Source of the DNA: Cephalotus follicularis
Taxonomy: Eukaryota > Streptophyta > Magnoliopsida > Oxalidales > Cephalotaceae
DNA length: 64,000 bases
Direction of reading: 5' to 3'
Assembly (NCBI GenBank): GCA_001972305.1
Contig: BDDD01000312.1
Span: 55,900 to 119,899 of the forward strand
Below, one piece after another: positions 30,473 to 42,400 of this stretch. The notes beneath the pieces are model-generated. The model worked only from the letters and a program-made list of their open reading frames with translations. It was not told the origin of the DNA and did not search any database. How positions within the stretch are numbered: position 1 is the stretch's first letter; every line of letters starts with the position of its first letter. Made by a program: the position numbers and the translations under genes.

Positions 30473-31824
30473 ATGGCTTCTCGGTAACTCACCATTGATG
30501 TTTTGAGAGCTGCCATGGAGCAAGCGAGGGCTGCTGCCAAGGAGGAAAGGCAAAGAGCTCTGCAGAAATTCGCTGAGGGGAAGGAGAAGAGAGCATCAAA
30601 GGAGGTTGCTACTGCTGAGGCCGACGCTGCGGCAGCTACAGAGGCCGAGGCTTCCAGGGCAAGGTCTGTCCATGGCAAGAGAATTGCCAATGACCCACCA
30701 TCTCTTCCCTCCAAAAAGCAAAAGAAGAAGAGGAGAGATGGGGAAGGTTATTCTCGAGAAGGTGCTTCCGAGGTGAGTCCTCGAGAACCTGTCTGCCCCG
30801 ACGTGCCCGTGGACCTCGGTCGAGTAAGAGAGGTGCTTAAAGAACTCGATAACTCAGGTGTTAGCTTGAAAACCACGGGGGCAACAGTTGAGCTCGGTAG
30901 GTTGTGCCTCTTCCCTGTCGAGATGGAAGCAAGAAAAAACCGATCCGTCAGTCAAGTTTGGACCCATATCTTTCAGAGCAACATTAGGGTTTGTAACTTC
31001 CTCTTATTTTCTCTTTAAGTAAACTCTCTGCTCTTCCTTTAACCTTGTGCTTTCTTTTACAGGCTCTGAATGATGCTTATATCCTGCTGGGGAATGCTAA
31101 GGATGACTGTGCACTTATTGAGCAGCTTCAAGTTGAGGTTTTGGAGCTCAATAAGTTTGTTGATACGGCCCGTGCCCAACTGGAGGAGGTGCTCGGGGCT
31201 CAAGAGTCTATTATGGAGGAGAAGAGACAGGCTCTCGAAGCTCTGGCCAAGGCAAAGGAGTTTGGAGAGAGACTTGTAGGGGCCAATAAGCATCTTGGTG
31301 ATGCGTTGTTAGGTGCGGAGGACAAGTTATCAAAGATCCATGAGATGGAGGCTGCTCAGACTCAAACGGCAGTTGACAAAGCACTTGCAGAATTTAAGAC
31401 TTCAGCTGAGTTCCAATGTGCTCTGACCAAGGTCGTGGATGACTTTAGGGCTTCCAAAAGTTTTCATGAGGAAGTCCTTAAGGAATATGCATCACTCTAT
31501 CACAGGGGTTTTTATACCTGCTACAACCTGATTGGGCATCGTCCGGAGGCTCCTCTAGACTCTATCATTTGTGGTCCGTCAGTGGCCGAGTTCAAATTTT
31601 TTCTGGAAGGGGTTACTGCTACAGAAGAGAAAGCTCTTTAGGCCTTCGAGGAAGAAGCACGTCGTGCTCGGGGATCTGAGGAATCACCTAGGGTAGAGCA
31701 TCTAGGTGCTATGGTCCCTTTCCTTGACCTTGCTGCCGAGGATGTCTTGTCTCCTAAGCCTTTGAACTCCCAATTGCCTGTTTCTCCTCTTATATATAAT
31801 GTCCCTTCAGGGGATGAGGCTTAA
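30473..31824 (+). pseudogene. Antisense ORF, part 2: coiled coil with NLS-like stretch and intron (Tat-B, broken)
   Basis: It opens MASR then a stop at codon 5; the frame then runs to the intron donor. The first exon is an Ala/Glu-rich coiled coil followed by KKQKKKRRD, a plausible nuclear localisation signal, and a block shared with Tat-A (REVLKELDNSGVSLKTTG). The 74-bp intron is 30989-31062 (AGG|GTTTGT ... TTTTACAG). The last exon, 31063-31824, is 254 codons with one TAG near 31639. It carries the conserved YHRGFYTCYNLIGHRPE block and ends in a tail like that of Tat-A (PSGDEA). Confidence 0.72.
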
Positions 31825-32890
31825 ACTATAATTTCTTCTTTTTTGCCTTGTACCTTTTGTCATACTTTTCTCTTGTAATGTTACAAAGCTTTGGCATCAT
31901 TGAATCTTTTTTTATTCCCTTATGAACTTTCTCTTTTTCACGTTGCATGTTTTTGTAGTTTCATCCGAGCTTTGGTAATTCCCTTAAAAAATTTTACTTA
32001 GTCTATCTTATTTGTGGCCTGATATTTTTCAGACCAGGTTACCTAAGTTTTCTAGTCCCCGTAGGACACTTTGTGTCAAGCGCTTAGGCAAAGAGACCTG
32101 GTCTTTACGAGTTCTTAAGTGTTGCAGACCAAGTTGTAAGTCTGGTCTGACAAGTTCTTATGGATTTGTAGACTAGGATCTCGTCTGGTCTGATATTTTT
32201 CAGACCAGGTTGTCTGAGCTTGCAGCCCTCGTGGGGACACTTGTATTAAAGTGCTCAGTCCAACGAACTTGATCATTGCGAATTCTTATGTGTTCACCTC
32301 TGAAGTGACGATATTTGTCTGGTCAGACAAGTTCTTATGGATTTTTTGACCAGTATTTGCTCCCTTGGGAGTCTTTATCCGTTGCTTCCTTGGAAGTCTT
32401 TTAGTCGTTCTCTTAGGAATCTTTTATAATTTCCCCCTTAGGGGTCTTTTAGGATTGTTCCCTTAGGAGTCATCTTTAATAAGCTTGTATTTAAAGCTTT
32501 AGGAGCTCATCGAACGAGAGTCTTGAGTGCTCCTCTGGTGGGATTCTTTGTTGCTCCACTAACGGAGTGTCCTCGGATTGTAAACCTTAGTTTGTTCTAG
32601 ACATTAGTCTACTTTGGTGCTTAGTCTGTTCAAGACTTGGAGAGCTTTAGTCCTGTATCAAGGCTTGCTCTGATTGCTCCTCTGATAGGATTCTTCTCTG
32701 ACTACTCCCTTAGAAGTGTGGTATGACAAGCTTGTATCAAAGCTTTTGTTGAGGGAACTTGTTGGAGGCTGTTCAGAGGTTTAAGAACGTGAACATTGGA
32801 CCTCCTATCCCTTGAAAACTTGGAACTATAATCTTGGAACTGCTCTTTTTGAAGAAAAAATTCTTTGTATTAACATTCTCAAACTTGTAC
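31825..32890. other. Non-coding spacer of Tat-B
   Basis: Diverged short repeats (cccttaggagtc, gctcctctgg) like the Tat-A spacer. No gene is supported. Confidence 0.65.
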
Positions 32891-32894
32891 ATAT

Positions 32895-34090
32895 TTACAA
32901 TCTTCATTGTTAATATTTCCTTAGATGCTCGGCATTCCAAGCTCTAGGAATCTCCCTGCCCCCCAGAGTTTCAAGTTTGAATGTTCCAAGTCGGAACACT
33001 TTCTTCACCTTGTAGGGTCCTTCCCAATTAGGAGCTAACTTTCCTCGTGTGCCAGTAGGATCTGCCATGGCCACATTACGGAAGACTAGGTCTCCCTCCC
33101 TTAGTGGTCTGGGATTTACTCTTTTATTGTAATAACAGCTCACTCTCTGTTGGTAAGCTGCGACTCTGATGGTAGCTTTATCTCTGAGCTCTTCCACCAA
33201 GTCGAGGTGATTCCTCAAACCCTCTTCGTTATTAGCTTCGTTGAAATGCACAACTCTAGGTGAGTGCACTCCAATCTCTACTAGTATCATCAATCCAAAA
33301 CAAATGCTGAATGGAGACTCACCAGTTGTGGTCCGAGGAGTAGTTCGATAAACCCATAATACACTAGGTAGCTCCTCTGTCCATTTTCCTTTGCTATCCT
33401 CGAGGCATTTTTTCAACCCTAAGATGATTTCTCTGTTAATCACCTCTGCCTGGACATTGCTCTGAGGGTAGGCTACCGATGCAAGCCTATTCTCAATTCT
33501 CCATTCTTTGCAAAAGTCATGAAAAGCTTGACAGTCAAATTACATCCCATTATCAGAGACAATTACTCTAGGGACTCCAAATCTGCATATAATTGACTTC
33601 CAGATGAAACTTTCTGTATTCCTCTCTGTTATTGTAGCTGGGAGCTTGGCTTCTACCCATTTTGTGAAGTAGTCCACCTCCATAATGAGGTACTTTCTCT
33701 GACCGATTGCCACTGGTAATGGTCCGACAAAGTCCATTCCCTATTGCGCAAAGGGCCAAGGGGTCTTGATGGATGTCAAAGGCTCTGATGGTGTTCTACT
33801 TATATTAGCATTCTTCTGACACTTATCACATTTCCTTACAAAGTTGATAGCGTCTTGGTGCATGGTGGGCCAGAAATATCCCTGCCTCACCAATTTGTTG
33901 GACAAGGTCCTGCCCCCCGTGTGATTTTCACATATTCCTTCATGGACCTCCCTCAGAGCGTAGTCGGCCTCCGAAGGAGTTAAACATCTCAGCAAAGGTG
34001 TAGAGGATCCCTTATCTGAATTGGTATCTGTTTGATCTGTAGACCAACCTTCTTCCCTCCTCTGGATCCTCTGGAAAAATACCATCCCTT
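32895..34090 (-). pseudogene. Integrase of Tat-B
   Basis: HHCC finger: EVHEGICENH ... RKCDKCQK (33741-34085). Core: D in EVDYFTKWVEA, D in VSDNGM (followed by a stop), E in VQAEVINREI. The C-terminal part (32910-33443) is open and ends GTFKLETLGGREI then NAEHLRKY. The breaks at 33540 and 33740 are frame changes and stops. The region is more complete at the C-terminus than in Tat-A. Confidence 0.9.
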
Positions 34091-34194
34091 AGCCAATTTA
34101 TGAATAGAGTCATCCAGTTTGGCTCTTGTTGGATGTCAATGTCCATCACATCAACCTCTGAAATGGTGGGCCTGTCTAGGTAGTCTACCATCGG

Positions 34195-34741
34195 CTTGAT
34201 TTCTTTTTATCTCACCTATTATAGCTAACTTTGACAACTGGTCTGCTCTGGGCACTTTCAATACTCAGAATACTTGAAAAGCCAACTTCAAATTATGTAC
34301 ATGAGCTAGGTATTTAGCCATGGACTCTTCTCTGGCCTCATACTCTACACTCACCAGACCGACCACCAATTGAGAATCACTAGAGGCTTTTAGTTTTTGA
34401 ACCTCTAAGTGCTTTGCAATTTTCAGTCCAGCAACCAAAGATTCTCATTCGACTTCATTATTTATAGCTTCAAACCCAAATCTTAGAGCATACTCCAAGG
34501 TCCATCCATCAGGGCTAGTTAGCACCAAGCCTGCTCCACTTCCAAAAACGCAGGATGATCCATCAACTGATAGCTTCCATAACCCCTTTTCATTTTCTGA
34601 GTAGTCTTCTTCCATACACTCTGTAGGTGTATTAGCTCCTATAAAATCTACCAAGACTTGTGATTTTATTGCTGGTCTGGCTTCAAACTTAACGTCGTAT
34701 TCGCCCAATTCGACAGACCACTTGACTAGTCTGCCTGACAT
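34195..34741 (-). pseudogene. Second RNase H-like domain of Tat-B
   Basis: Motifs WKLSVDGSSCVFGSGAG, NNEVE-stop-ESL and SDSQLVVG are in the same order as Tat-A. The Trp-to-stop change seen in Tat-A at 'DGW' is not shared: here DGWTLEYALRFG is intact, while a separate stop follows NNEVE. The Tat-A and Tat-B lesions are therefore independent. Confidence 0.8.
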
Positions 34742-35880
34742 GTCTGGCTTTGCTAGCCTTGTCTAAGTGGCTTGTCGGTTAAAACTTTGATAGTGTGGGC
34801 TCAGAAATACAGTCTTAGCTTCCTCAACGTAATAATCAGAACATAGGCAAACTTTTCTACCTCTGGATACCTCCCCTCAGCATCATTCAAGGCCTTGCTC
34901 ACATAATATACCGACCTTTGAATTTTCTTCTCTTCCCTGACAAGCACTGCACTCATTGGGCCTTGTGTTACCACAAGGTACAAATACAAGTCTTCCCCAT
35001 CTCTTGGTTTTGATATCAGATGAGGGGAAGCCATGTATTCCTTCAATTTCTCGAAGGCTGTTTGACAATCTTCTGACCAGGAAAACTCCTTGGGGTCCCT
35101 TAACACTTTGAAGAAGGGTAATCATTTCTCTGCTGACTTAGAAACGAACCTACTCAGGGCTGCAATTTTTCCATTTAATCTCTGCACATCCCTAATAGAT
35201 TGAGAAGGCTTCATGCTCTGAATAGCCGAGATCTTCTTTGGGTTAGCCTCTATTCCTCTGCTTGAGACCATAAACCAGAGGAACTTACCAGAAGTGACCC
35301 CAAAAGTGCACTTGGATGGATTGAGGTGCATCTTATATCTTCTCAATACTTAGAAAGTCTCCTCCAAGTCCTTGATATGAGGACTCCTTGCTAGTGTCTT
35401 GACGAGCATATCATCGATATATACCTCCATATTCCTCCTGATTTGAGGTTCAAAGATTTTATTGACCAACCGTTGGTAGGTTGCCCCGGCATTTTTTAAT
35501 CCAAAAGGCATGACTTTTTCGTAGTACATACCTCTATCAGTGATGAAGGTTGTCTTGTTCTCATTTGGTCCGTACATTGGAATTTGATTGTAGCCAGAAT
35601 AAGCATCCAAGAAGCTCAAAATTCTGTAACCGAAGGTTTCATCCACCAATTGATCAATCTTCGGGAGTGAGAAGTGGTCTTTTGGACAAGCTTTGTTAAG
35701 GTCAGTGAAGTCTCTGCACATCCTCCACTTACCATTTGCCTTCTTTACTAGAACTGAGTTTACCAGCCAGTCAGAGTATTGCACTTCCTTATAAACCCCG
35801 CCTGTAATAGCTTGTTAACTTCATCTGCTATCACATGTTTCCTCTCAAGAGCAAAGTTTCTCTTCTTTTGCCTGGTCAGA
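34742..35880 (-). pseudogene. Reverse transcriptase and RNase H of Tat-B
   Basis: RT piece 35350-35784 contains [30 protein letters not shown] and YIDDMLVK near 35399-35425. Connection piece 35122-35346 has LNPSKCTFGVTSGKF. RNase H piece 34801-35106 has PRDGEDLYLYL and VYYVSKALNDAEGRYPEVEK. The pieces are separated by stops (for example at 35347-35349). Confidence 0.9.
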
Positions 35881-36249
35881 GGCCACATTGGATCCATACT
35901 TAGTCTATACACCATTACCTTTGGGCTGATCCCAGGGACCTCTTCTGCCGACTAGGTAAACACATCTCTGTTATTTTTTAGGAATATTATTAGTTCCTCC
36001 TTCTCTACCTCTCCAAGTTGTGAACCAACCTGGAACACTTTCTCTGCGTTGCCTTCTTCTAGAGGCACCTGCACAACATCCTCCATAGGCTATGGACGTT
36101 CGGGCTCCACTTCTCCTCTAAGCTCCATGTTAGCTATAGGAAGGGCTTTTTCCTTACCCTTATCCATTATGGTAGTTTTATAACACTACCTTGACACCTG
36201 CTGGTCTCCTTGGACTTTCCCCACACCAAACCTGGTTGGGAATTTCACC

Positions 36250-36660
36250 AATAAATGCCTTGTCGACACTATTGCCTCCATCAAGTTCAGTCTTGGTCAC
36301 CCAATTATAGCGTTATACGGGTCTGGCGTGGGGTCGTGCCTACAACAACCGATAAATCAATGGATCCTAGACAATGGACCATCTCTCCTACGAAGCCAAC
36401 CAGGGGAGTCTTCACTGGCCTTAGCTGGTCGGCCGGTATCCTTAATTGATCAAAAGCATGCTTGTAAAGGATATCCGCCGAGCTCCCACTATCAATGAGG
36501 ATTCTCTTCATGGTCAATAGTTCCACTTGAAGAGTCACAACTACTGGGTCATCGTGAGGGAGACATACTCCCTCATAGTCCACCAATGAGAATGATATTA
36601 CCTCCTCTTCTCCACCTAACTTCAACCTTTTGCTATGCGTGTATTGTTGCACAGCAAAGG
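36250..36660 (-). pseudogene. Aspartic protease of Tat-B
   Basis: The frame 36305-36652 reads GVCLPHDDPVVV then ILIDSGSSADILYKHAF, with an intact D-S-G active site, then GSIDLSVVVGT. The distal part is frameshifted near 36300. Compare Tat-A, which has D-S-E. Confidence 0.82.
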
Positions 36661-38399
36661 TCTGTCTAGCATAGGCTTTTCGAGCTCGGATATGGTCGCC
36701 ACCAGAAGCATCACACCCCTGGGTTGCTGCTCCTGTTCTTGCTGTGGAGCTTCTTTTCTGTGCTCACTTCTCCGCTACAGAGCATCTCTGCCAACATATT
36801 TTCTTAGATGACCTTTTCGAATCAGGTCCTTAATCTTATTCTGTAAGTTCCTGCACTCCTCCGTATCGTGCCTGTGGTCACGATGGTACCAGCAATATTT
36901 ATCTGAGTCCCTTTTCTCCAGCGCTGATCTCAATGGTGCTGGCAACTAGATTGGGACCTTTTCCTTTTCTACCGCCAGTATCCTGGTACGCGACTCCAAA
37001 AAAGGGGCAAAGTTGTTGTAGTTTGGAATTGGTGTTCCCCTTTTTGGGGATGCCTCCCTTTTGGAGATCTTGTGTCGTAGGTCATCATTTGTCAACTCGG
37101 ACCTCTCTTTTCTCTTCTGTTTCTTCCCTGGAGCACTTCGTGGGTGCTCCTCTTTCTCCACCTAATAGCCCGACCAGGAAGTCTTTTGCTTCCTAGCTGT
37201 CATCGCCTCCTTTACATTTACTTACTTCTCTGCCCTTCTCAACAGGTCTTCCATATCCAGAGCGGGCTTCTTTATAAGGGAGAAGGTAAAGGGTGAGTTA
37301 TCCTTCAACCCACTGTTCAGAGCTGCTAGAGCAAAAGATGGTTCCAAGTCCTTAATCATCAGAGACTCCCTGTTGAATCTGGTGAGGTAGTCTCTAAGGG
37401 ACTCATCCTTCCCCTGCACCACGTTGATCAGGTGGTTTGAGTTCTTCCTCTGAGTGGTGCTATTGAGGAATTTTGTAACGAACAGTTCTGTAAACTGCTT
37501 GAAGTTCGCCACCGAGTTTTGAGGTTGCGTGGAGTACCACGCTTGGGCTGCGCCTGTCAGAGTTTCCAGGAATCCTCGGTAAAGCACTGCATTTAAAGCC
37601 TGGTGCACTAGCATGATTTATGTGTAGTAGCGCACCCGTCATACTCCTTGAGACTCGGGAACCTAAATCCTCTTGGGATACGCTCCCTCATTATCTCTGG
37701 TGTGAATGGGGTACAGTTGATATTTCACATCTCGGATAGATACCTCTTCACCTGCTCGGATCCTTTGAGCCTCTTCTCCATCTCAGCAAACCTTTTGTTC
37801 ATGGTCTACTCGACATCGTCAATGTTCCTGATCCAACTAGAAACTTGCGATGTACCCATTGTAAGTCTGACTGAGTGATCTGACCTACTCCTCTGACGAG
37901 TTCCCATCCTATGAGAAGTGTAGGAATATGATCGGGTCCCCTCTTCCTCCACTGCACAATCCTCTTCCATCGGATCCTACTCCAGAAAGTCTTGTTGGGG
38001 ATTATAAGTGTAATCCCTTACACTTGAAGACTCAGCCCTTAGATATGTATCGATCTCTATTCTCCTCCTCAAAAGATATATCAATCTCTAACCGCCTTGG
38101 AGGAAGCGTGGCCTTCCTCAGCGGGTTTCGCCTGGCCCCTTGGGGCTGTTGAACTTCTGTGGATGGTCTGCTTGGAACAGCATTATCCTGGATGGCTAGT
38201 CTGCTCGGACCAGCCTGATTTTGGCTAGCTAAATTATTCGCCAGCCAGGTTGTGAGATCCCCATTTCCTGGAGCAACTGGTTGAATTGCTCGCCAGTGAT
38301 GGGAGCTTGCTCTGTAGCTACGACTTGTCCGACGACGGGAGCTTGATTGTTTGCTTGGCTGCCGGTAGCCGCAGAGCTGGTGTTTGTTCTCGGAGGCAT
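36661..38399 (-). pseudogene. Gag of Tat-B
   Basis: Start ATG at 38399 (MPPRTNTSSAATGSQ). The capsid part 37222-37614 is open with WYSTQPQNSVANFKQFTELF ... KFLNSTTQRKNSNHL. A zinc knuckle of type CWYHRDHRHDTEEC lies near 36850-36900. Several stops lie in the N-terminal half. Confidence 0.85.
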
Positions 38400-38423
38400 G
38401 GTTAAATGACTTTATGTTGCGTT

Positions 38424-38442
38424 TTCCCACAGACGGCGCAAA
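38424..38442 (-). other. Primer-binding site of Tat-B
   Basis: The minus strand reads TTTGCGCCGTCTGTGGGAAA one base inside the LTR. One change (G to T) separates it from the TTGGCGCC start in Tat-A. Confidence 0.75.
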
Positions 38443-38999
38443 CTGTTGATTTCAAAATCAACACCAAAACAGTCCCTTTCGTGGAAGGGTTTGATTTGTA
38501 GAGGGAAACGAACTGAGTGCTCCGAGAACAGTATTGGGTTGAGTGTTTTGCGGTCCTCCCTGCACACAAACAGAAAACTAGTCGAAGATCCATGAGGTTT
38601 CACTCTTGGGGACTCTCCGATGCTTAAGTCAGACAATGTACACTAGTAGAAAAAGAACTTTTCCCGACCGCTTTTTTTCCCGACCGTTATGCTGACCGCT
38701 TTAGCGGTCGGTAAATGCCCTCAACTGAAATCCTATTGCTGGCCCATTTGCAACCGCTTTTTTTGGAATTGCCGACCGCTTAGGCGGTCGGCAATTCTAA
38801 ATTTACCAATATTATTATTTATTTTATTTTAGCAACCGCATTTTTGTTTTGCCGACCGCTGTGGCGGTCGGGAATTGTCTTATCTTGAATTTATGCAGAT
38901 TTGACACCTTTCTTTTTTTTAAATGAAAGTGTAAAAGCTTAAAAAAACCACCGAGCCCCCAATCTCTCTCTCTCTCACCTCTCTTCGTCTCCCTGGCCT

Positions 39000-39640
39000 A
39001 CCTCTGCCATGTCAAAACCCAACAATACTTGAAGTTATATGAATTTCCTTTGGGCGTTTTTTGCGTCTTGACGAACGCACGAAGAAGTTGAAGCACCCCA
39101 TGTCGCCTCGTTTGTGCGTGGAGATGGACATGGTGGTGAAGCTTCCTGATGAAGTTGTCATTGCTATAGGGACTGAAGAAATCCTCCACCAGAAGATTGA
39201 GTACAACATGCGGATCAGTTTTTGCTTCCACTGTCACCTCCAAGGTCACCTGGAATCCAACTACAGTAAAAAGCAATCCCAGGCCACTCCCCATCTCGCC
39301 GACCCTTCCTCTTCTACTCCAGAAGGTAACGCTTCTATCCTTACCCCAAATGGGGATGTGGTGCCCGCTGCTTTGCCTGCAGGTACTCTGAGGCCCCATG
39401 CCAGGCACCTCAACCGTACCCCTGCCTCTGTTCTCCCTTCTCCCAGCGCTCACCCACCACCTGCTTGTGAAAATGCCCCATCCACTACCTCTCTCCTCTT
39501 TCAGGCTCTAGCCCAAGCCCCGTCCTGCCCAAGCCTCCCCCAAAGTATTCCTTCCCCTGGTCACACCCAACCTCCCAGCCAATCTACTCATTTAGCTATT
39601 CCCTCGGATGACAACACCCCCCCAACCTGCGTATAACCCT
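39000..39640 (+). pseudogene. Captured LINE ORF1-like (zf-CCHC_4/DUF4283) fragment inside the CACTA
   Basis: The plus-strand frame 39061-39636 reads RLDERTKKLKHPMSPRLCVE, then VVKLPDEV, then IEYNMRISFCFHCHLQGHLE. That order (VDE.T..L......RVCVE.D, then C-x2-C-x4-H knuckle) is typical of plant LINE ORF1 proteins and related host proteins. The last knuckle Cys is replaced (SNYSKK). A Pro/Ser-rich linker follows to the stop. Upstream the homology continues in another frame. This looks like a transduplicated, non-functional piece. Confidence 0.65.
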
Positions 39641-40252
39641 TATACCTCCTCTGCTCCACCTCAATCCTCACCCCATGTTCAACCTTTGGATAGTGGTAGT
39701 GAATCTCAACCCATTGTTATTCATAACCAATTCGCTCTCCTCATGTAATTAATTTATATCTAATTTAATATAGTTCATTTCTTTAGTATCTTGTCTTATA
39801 TTTTTCTATTTTTCAGGAGGTTTCCAGACTTGCAGAATCCAATGGTGAGTCTCTATGTTTTGTATTTGTCATCACAAAGTTGAGAATCTTGTATTTTTTA
39901 AGTTATTAATTTAATATTTCGTCAAACTCAGCTAATTGATTTTGTGGACAATTTATTTTTAAAAAAAAAACAATTTTGGATTGCGATAACTAGTGGTAAC
40001 GAAAAACCATGCCCATCACTATGAAATGCTGCAACTCAACACTAATGAATAAATTTATCGTATTATTTCTTACAAGTGTTGGTCTGGTGGTAACCGGTCT
40101 ATCCTATTTTGGTTTTACCGACAGTACAAATGACAAATAAGCACTGTAATATACATACTGTAATATACATATATGATAATTAATTACCGACCTTAGTGGC
40201 AATTGTACTGACAAATCTTTACAAATTTCATTTAATTTAAAAAATTATTCAC

Positions 40253-40575
40253 ATTTGCCGACCGCTTATATACATTCCCCGACCGCTTTTGCGGTCGGCA
40301 AATCCTTACAAAATTCATTTAATTTCAAAAATTATTGACAATTACCGACCGCTTATATATATTCCCCGACCGCTTTTGCGGTCGGCAAATCGTTACAAAA
40401 TTCATTTAATTTCAAAAATTATTGACAATTGCCGACCGCTTTTATATATTCCCCGACCGCTTTTGCGGTCGGCAAATCCTTACAAAATTCATTTAATTTA
40501 AAAAATTATTGACAATTGCCGACCGCTTTTATATATTCGCCGACCGCTATGGCGGTCGGCAAATCCTTACAAAAT
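40253..40575. repeat. ~85-bp tandem repeat in the CACTA right subterminal region, 4 copies
   Basis: Four units of 'gccgaccgcttatatattcc', 'ccgaccgcttttgcggtcgg', 'caaatccttacaaaattcat'. Each unit carries one palindrome and one half site. Confidence 0.88.
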
Positions 40576-41112
40576 TTATTTTTCTGACACCGATCAACAG
40601 CAACCGCTTCACTTCCCGACCGTTTGACGGTCGGCAAATGATAAAGGCGGTCGGGGAAACGGTCGGGTTATAATCGGCGACCCAGTTATAAGCGGCCGCC
40701 ATTGCGGTCGGCTCGGCGGTCGGGGAAACCTTTCGCCGACCGCTTTTAAGGTTTTGCCGACCGCTTTGACGGTCGGGAAATGTTCTTTTTCTAGTAGTGG
40801 TACAAAGAAGAAAGCTCTAAGGTTATTTTAAGTCTAAAAACGACCAACCTGTGTAATGTATTTGATTGTGGTATTTATAGTGATGCATGGATGTAACTGT
40901 CTTGCTTGACTTGCGGAGATGATTATTATAACCTTAGGAAACGGCCGAGGATCTCGCACCATTTCCTTATTTGGCGCTTTGGCGTTACGGAGCGTTATCT
41001 TGTGATTTATCTTTGTAACTGCCCGACCACGTGTCTGTAGTTCTAGAGGACATCTGATTAAATCTCCAGAGGACACATGACAGTTTAATTTGAGTAGAAA
41101 TTTTCCATATTA

Positions 41113-42250
41113 TATATAAAAGAGATAAGATTTATTGTCATCCGGTGCCAAACTTTTTTAGTTTACCACTTAATCTTATATCACTCAATGAACTGCATTA
41201 ATTTCAAAATCCTAATTAATGATATAAGATGAGATAAAAAAGACTAAAAATTTATGACTAAATAACAATAAATCATTAGTCAATATAAAAAGATGGATGA
41301 ATCTCTTTTGGATAACGATTTGCTGGCCAAGGGCATCTTTCAAATCCCACAGTTCATGTGCAATCCTAATATTTCTTGGGTGGTTTATTTATCTGTTCAT
41401 TTATTTAAAATAAGACATATATATGGGTTCTTTCAACTGGTAGTATAGTGCATGTAATGTAAGCAATTTGTATGATTATTGTAATAAATTGACAATATAT
41501 GTGTGTGTACGGGTATTAGTTTGGATTCATTATGCTGGGTAGATCAACCAATTTGTGAGCCACGATGGAAGGTAGGACCTGAAACTTTTGGAACAAAGGC
41601 TGATTTTAAGTTTTGTGGGAACATATCACAGTGGATACCAAAATACACAAAATAAATGAGCATAGGGGTAGGACTTGTGTTTTATATGATGTCTGTTTAG
41701 CTCATGCACGGTTCCCTTATATTATTGCGGTACATAAATCAATCTGATTGAGTAATAGCCCACCCCATTTATTTTCTTGGTCTGCCATTCAAAGATTGAT
41801 ATATAAATTTTCGAGATCATGACCAAAGAAAAAGAGGAAACTGAAAAATGAAAAGCAGAATCTATACAAAAACTAGAAACAAGCGGACAACACCAATGAA
41901 AGCACCATGATAATACGAGCATTGCGTGTCTGCGTGAACTTATGCCGTCCAAGCACGTACCTAGCTAGCCTTACAATCAATTCAATTTATAGAACAAAAT
42001 AGAGAGAGAGAGAGAGAGAGAGAGAGAAAACAAACAGATAATTAACAATAAAAAGTGAAAAAAGATTTTCTCTGTTAACAATCATACAGTCCTCAAATTC
42101 TGGCCATAGCACCAGTCAAAATGAAGGTCAATAGTCAAGCAGGGATTCATTAGACAAAGGTAAGCACTCAATGTTTATATAGAATAATAGAGACGTACAC
42201 AGAGTAGTTAATCCTGAAGTAAGAGGAGTAAAGGGCATAATAAACACACC
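41113..42250. other. Intergenic DNA upstream of the host gene
   Basis: AT-rich with no coding pattern. It contains a (GA)n run at ~42000-42027. A plus-strand TATA candidate follows at 42173. The minus frame 41722-41952 is not supported. Confidence 0.6.
42173..42182 (+). promoter_or_regulatory. Candidate TATA box of the host zinc-finger gene
   Basis: GTTTATATAG about 220 bp before the ATG at 42401. The leader between is CT-rich (CTCTCTCGCTTTCTCTCC, then (CT)n at 42363-42398), common in plant 5' UTRs. Inferred from sequence only. Confidence 0.45.
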
Positions 42251-42400
42251 AAGGCCCACACACCACCCTCTCTCGCTTTCTCTCCCTCTGTCTCTGATTA
42301 GATATTACCATCTCAGATCCTTCTCCATTAAAGAAAAAAGAGAACGCCTTCTACTCCCAAAATCTCTCTCTCTCTGTCTGTCTTTCTCTCTCTCTCTCAG

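Larger units (their letters stand above)
38641..40799. mobile_element. Non-autonomous CACTA (En/Spm-type) transposon, 2159 bp
   Basis: Ends are CACTAGTAGAAAAAGAAC and the inverse GTTCTTTTTCTAGTAGTG; the 3-bp TSD is GTA (38638-38640 and 40800-40802). Both subterminal zones are packed with CCGACCGC / GCGGTCGG motifs, many as palindromes (CCGACCGCTTTTGCGGTCGG), the usual layout of transposase-binding repeats. No transposase is visible, so it depends on a partner. It carries a LINE-derived fragment at 39000-39640. Confidence 0.95.
28456..41112 (-). mobile_element. Tat-B: Tat-lineage Ty3/gypsy element with antisense gene
   Basis: Same layout as Tat-A. The minus strand carries LTR, primer site, gag, protease, RT, two RNase H domains and integrase; the plus strand carries the antisense gene at 29440-31824. 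The left LTR lacks its outer ~60 bp and joins directly to element X, so no TSD can be shown. The right LTR hosts a CACTA insertion. Multiple stops break gag-pol. Confidence 0.92.
38444..41112 (-). repeat. Right (5') LTR of Tat-B, split by a CACTA element
   Basis: LTR halves 38444-38640 and 40803-41112 rejoin exactly at GTA when the CACTA and one TSD copy are removed. The start is TGTTGATTTCAAAATC; the end is CCATATTA (CATATCA in the other copy). Confidence 0.92.

Noticed and set aside
28456-41112. A TSD for Tat-B
   Set aside because: The left LTR is truncated at its outer end, so the original flank is gone and no duplication can be shown.
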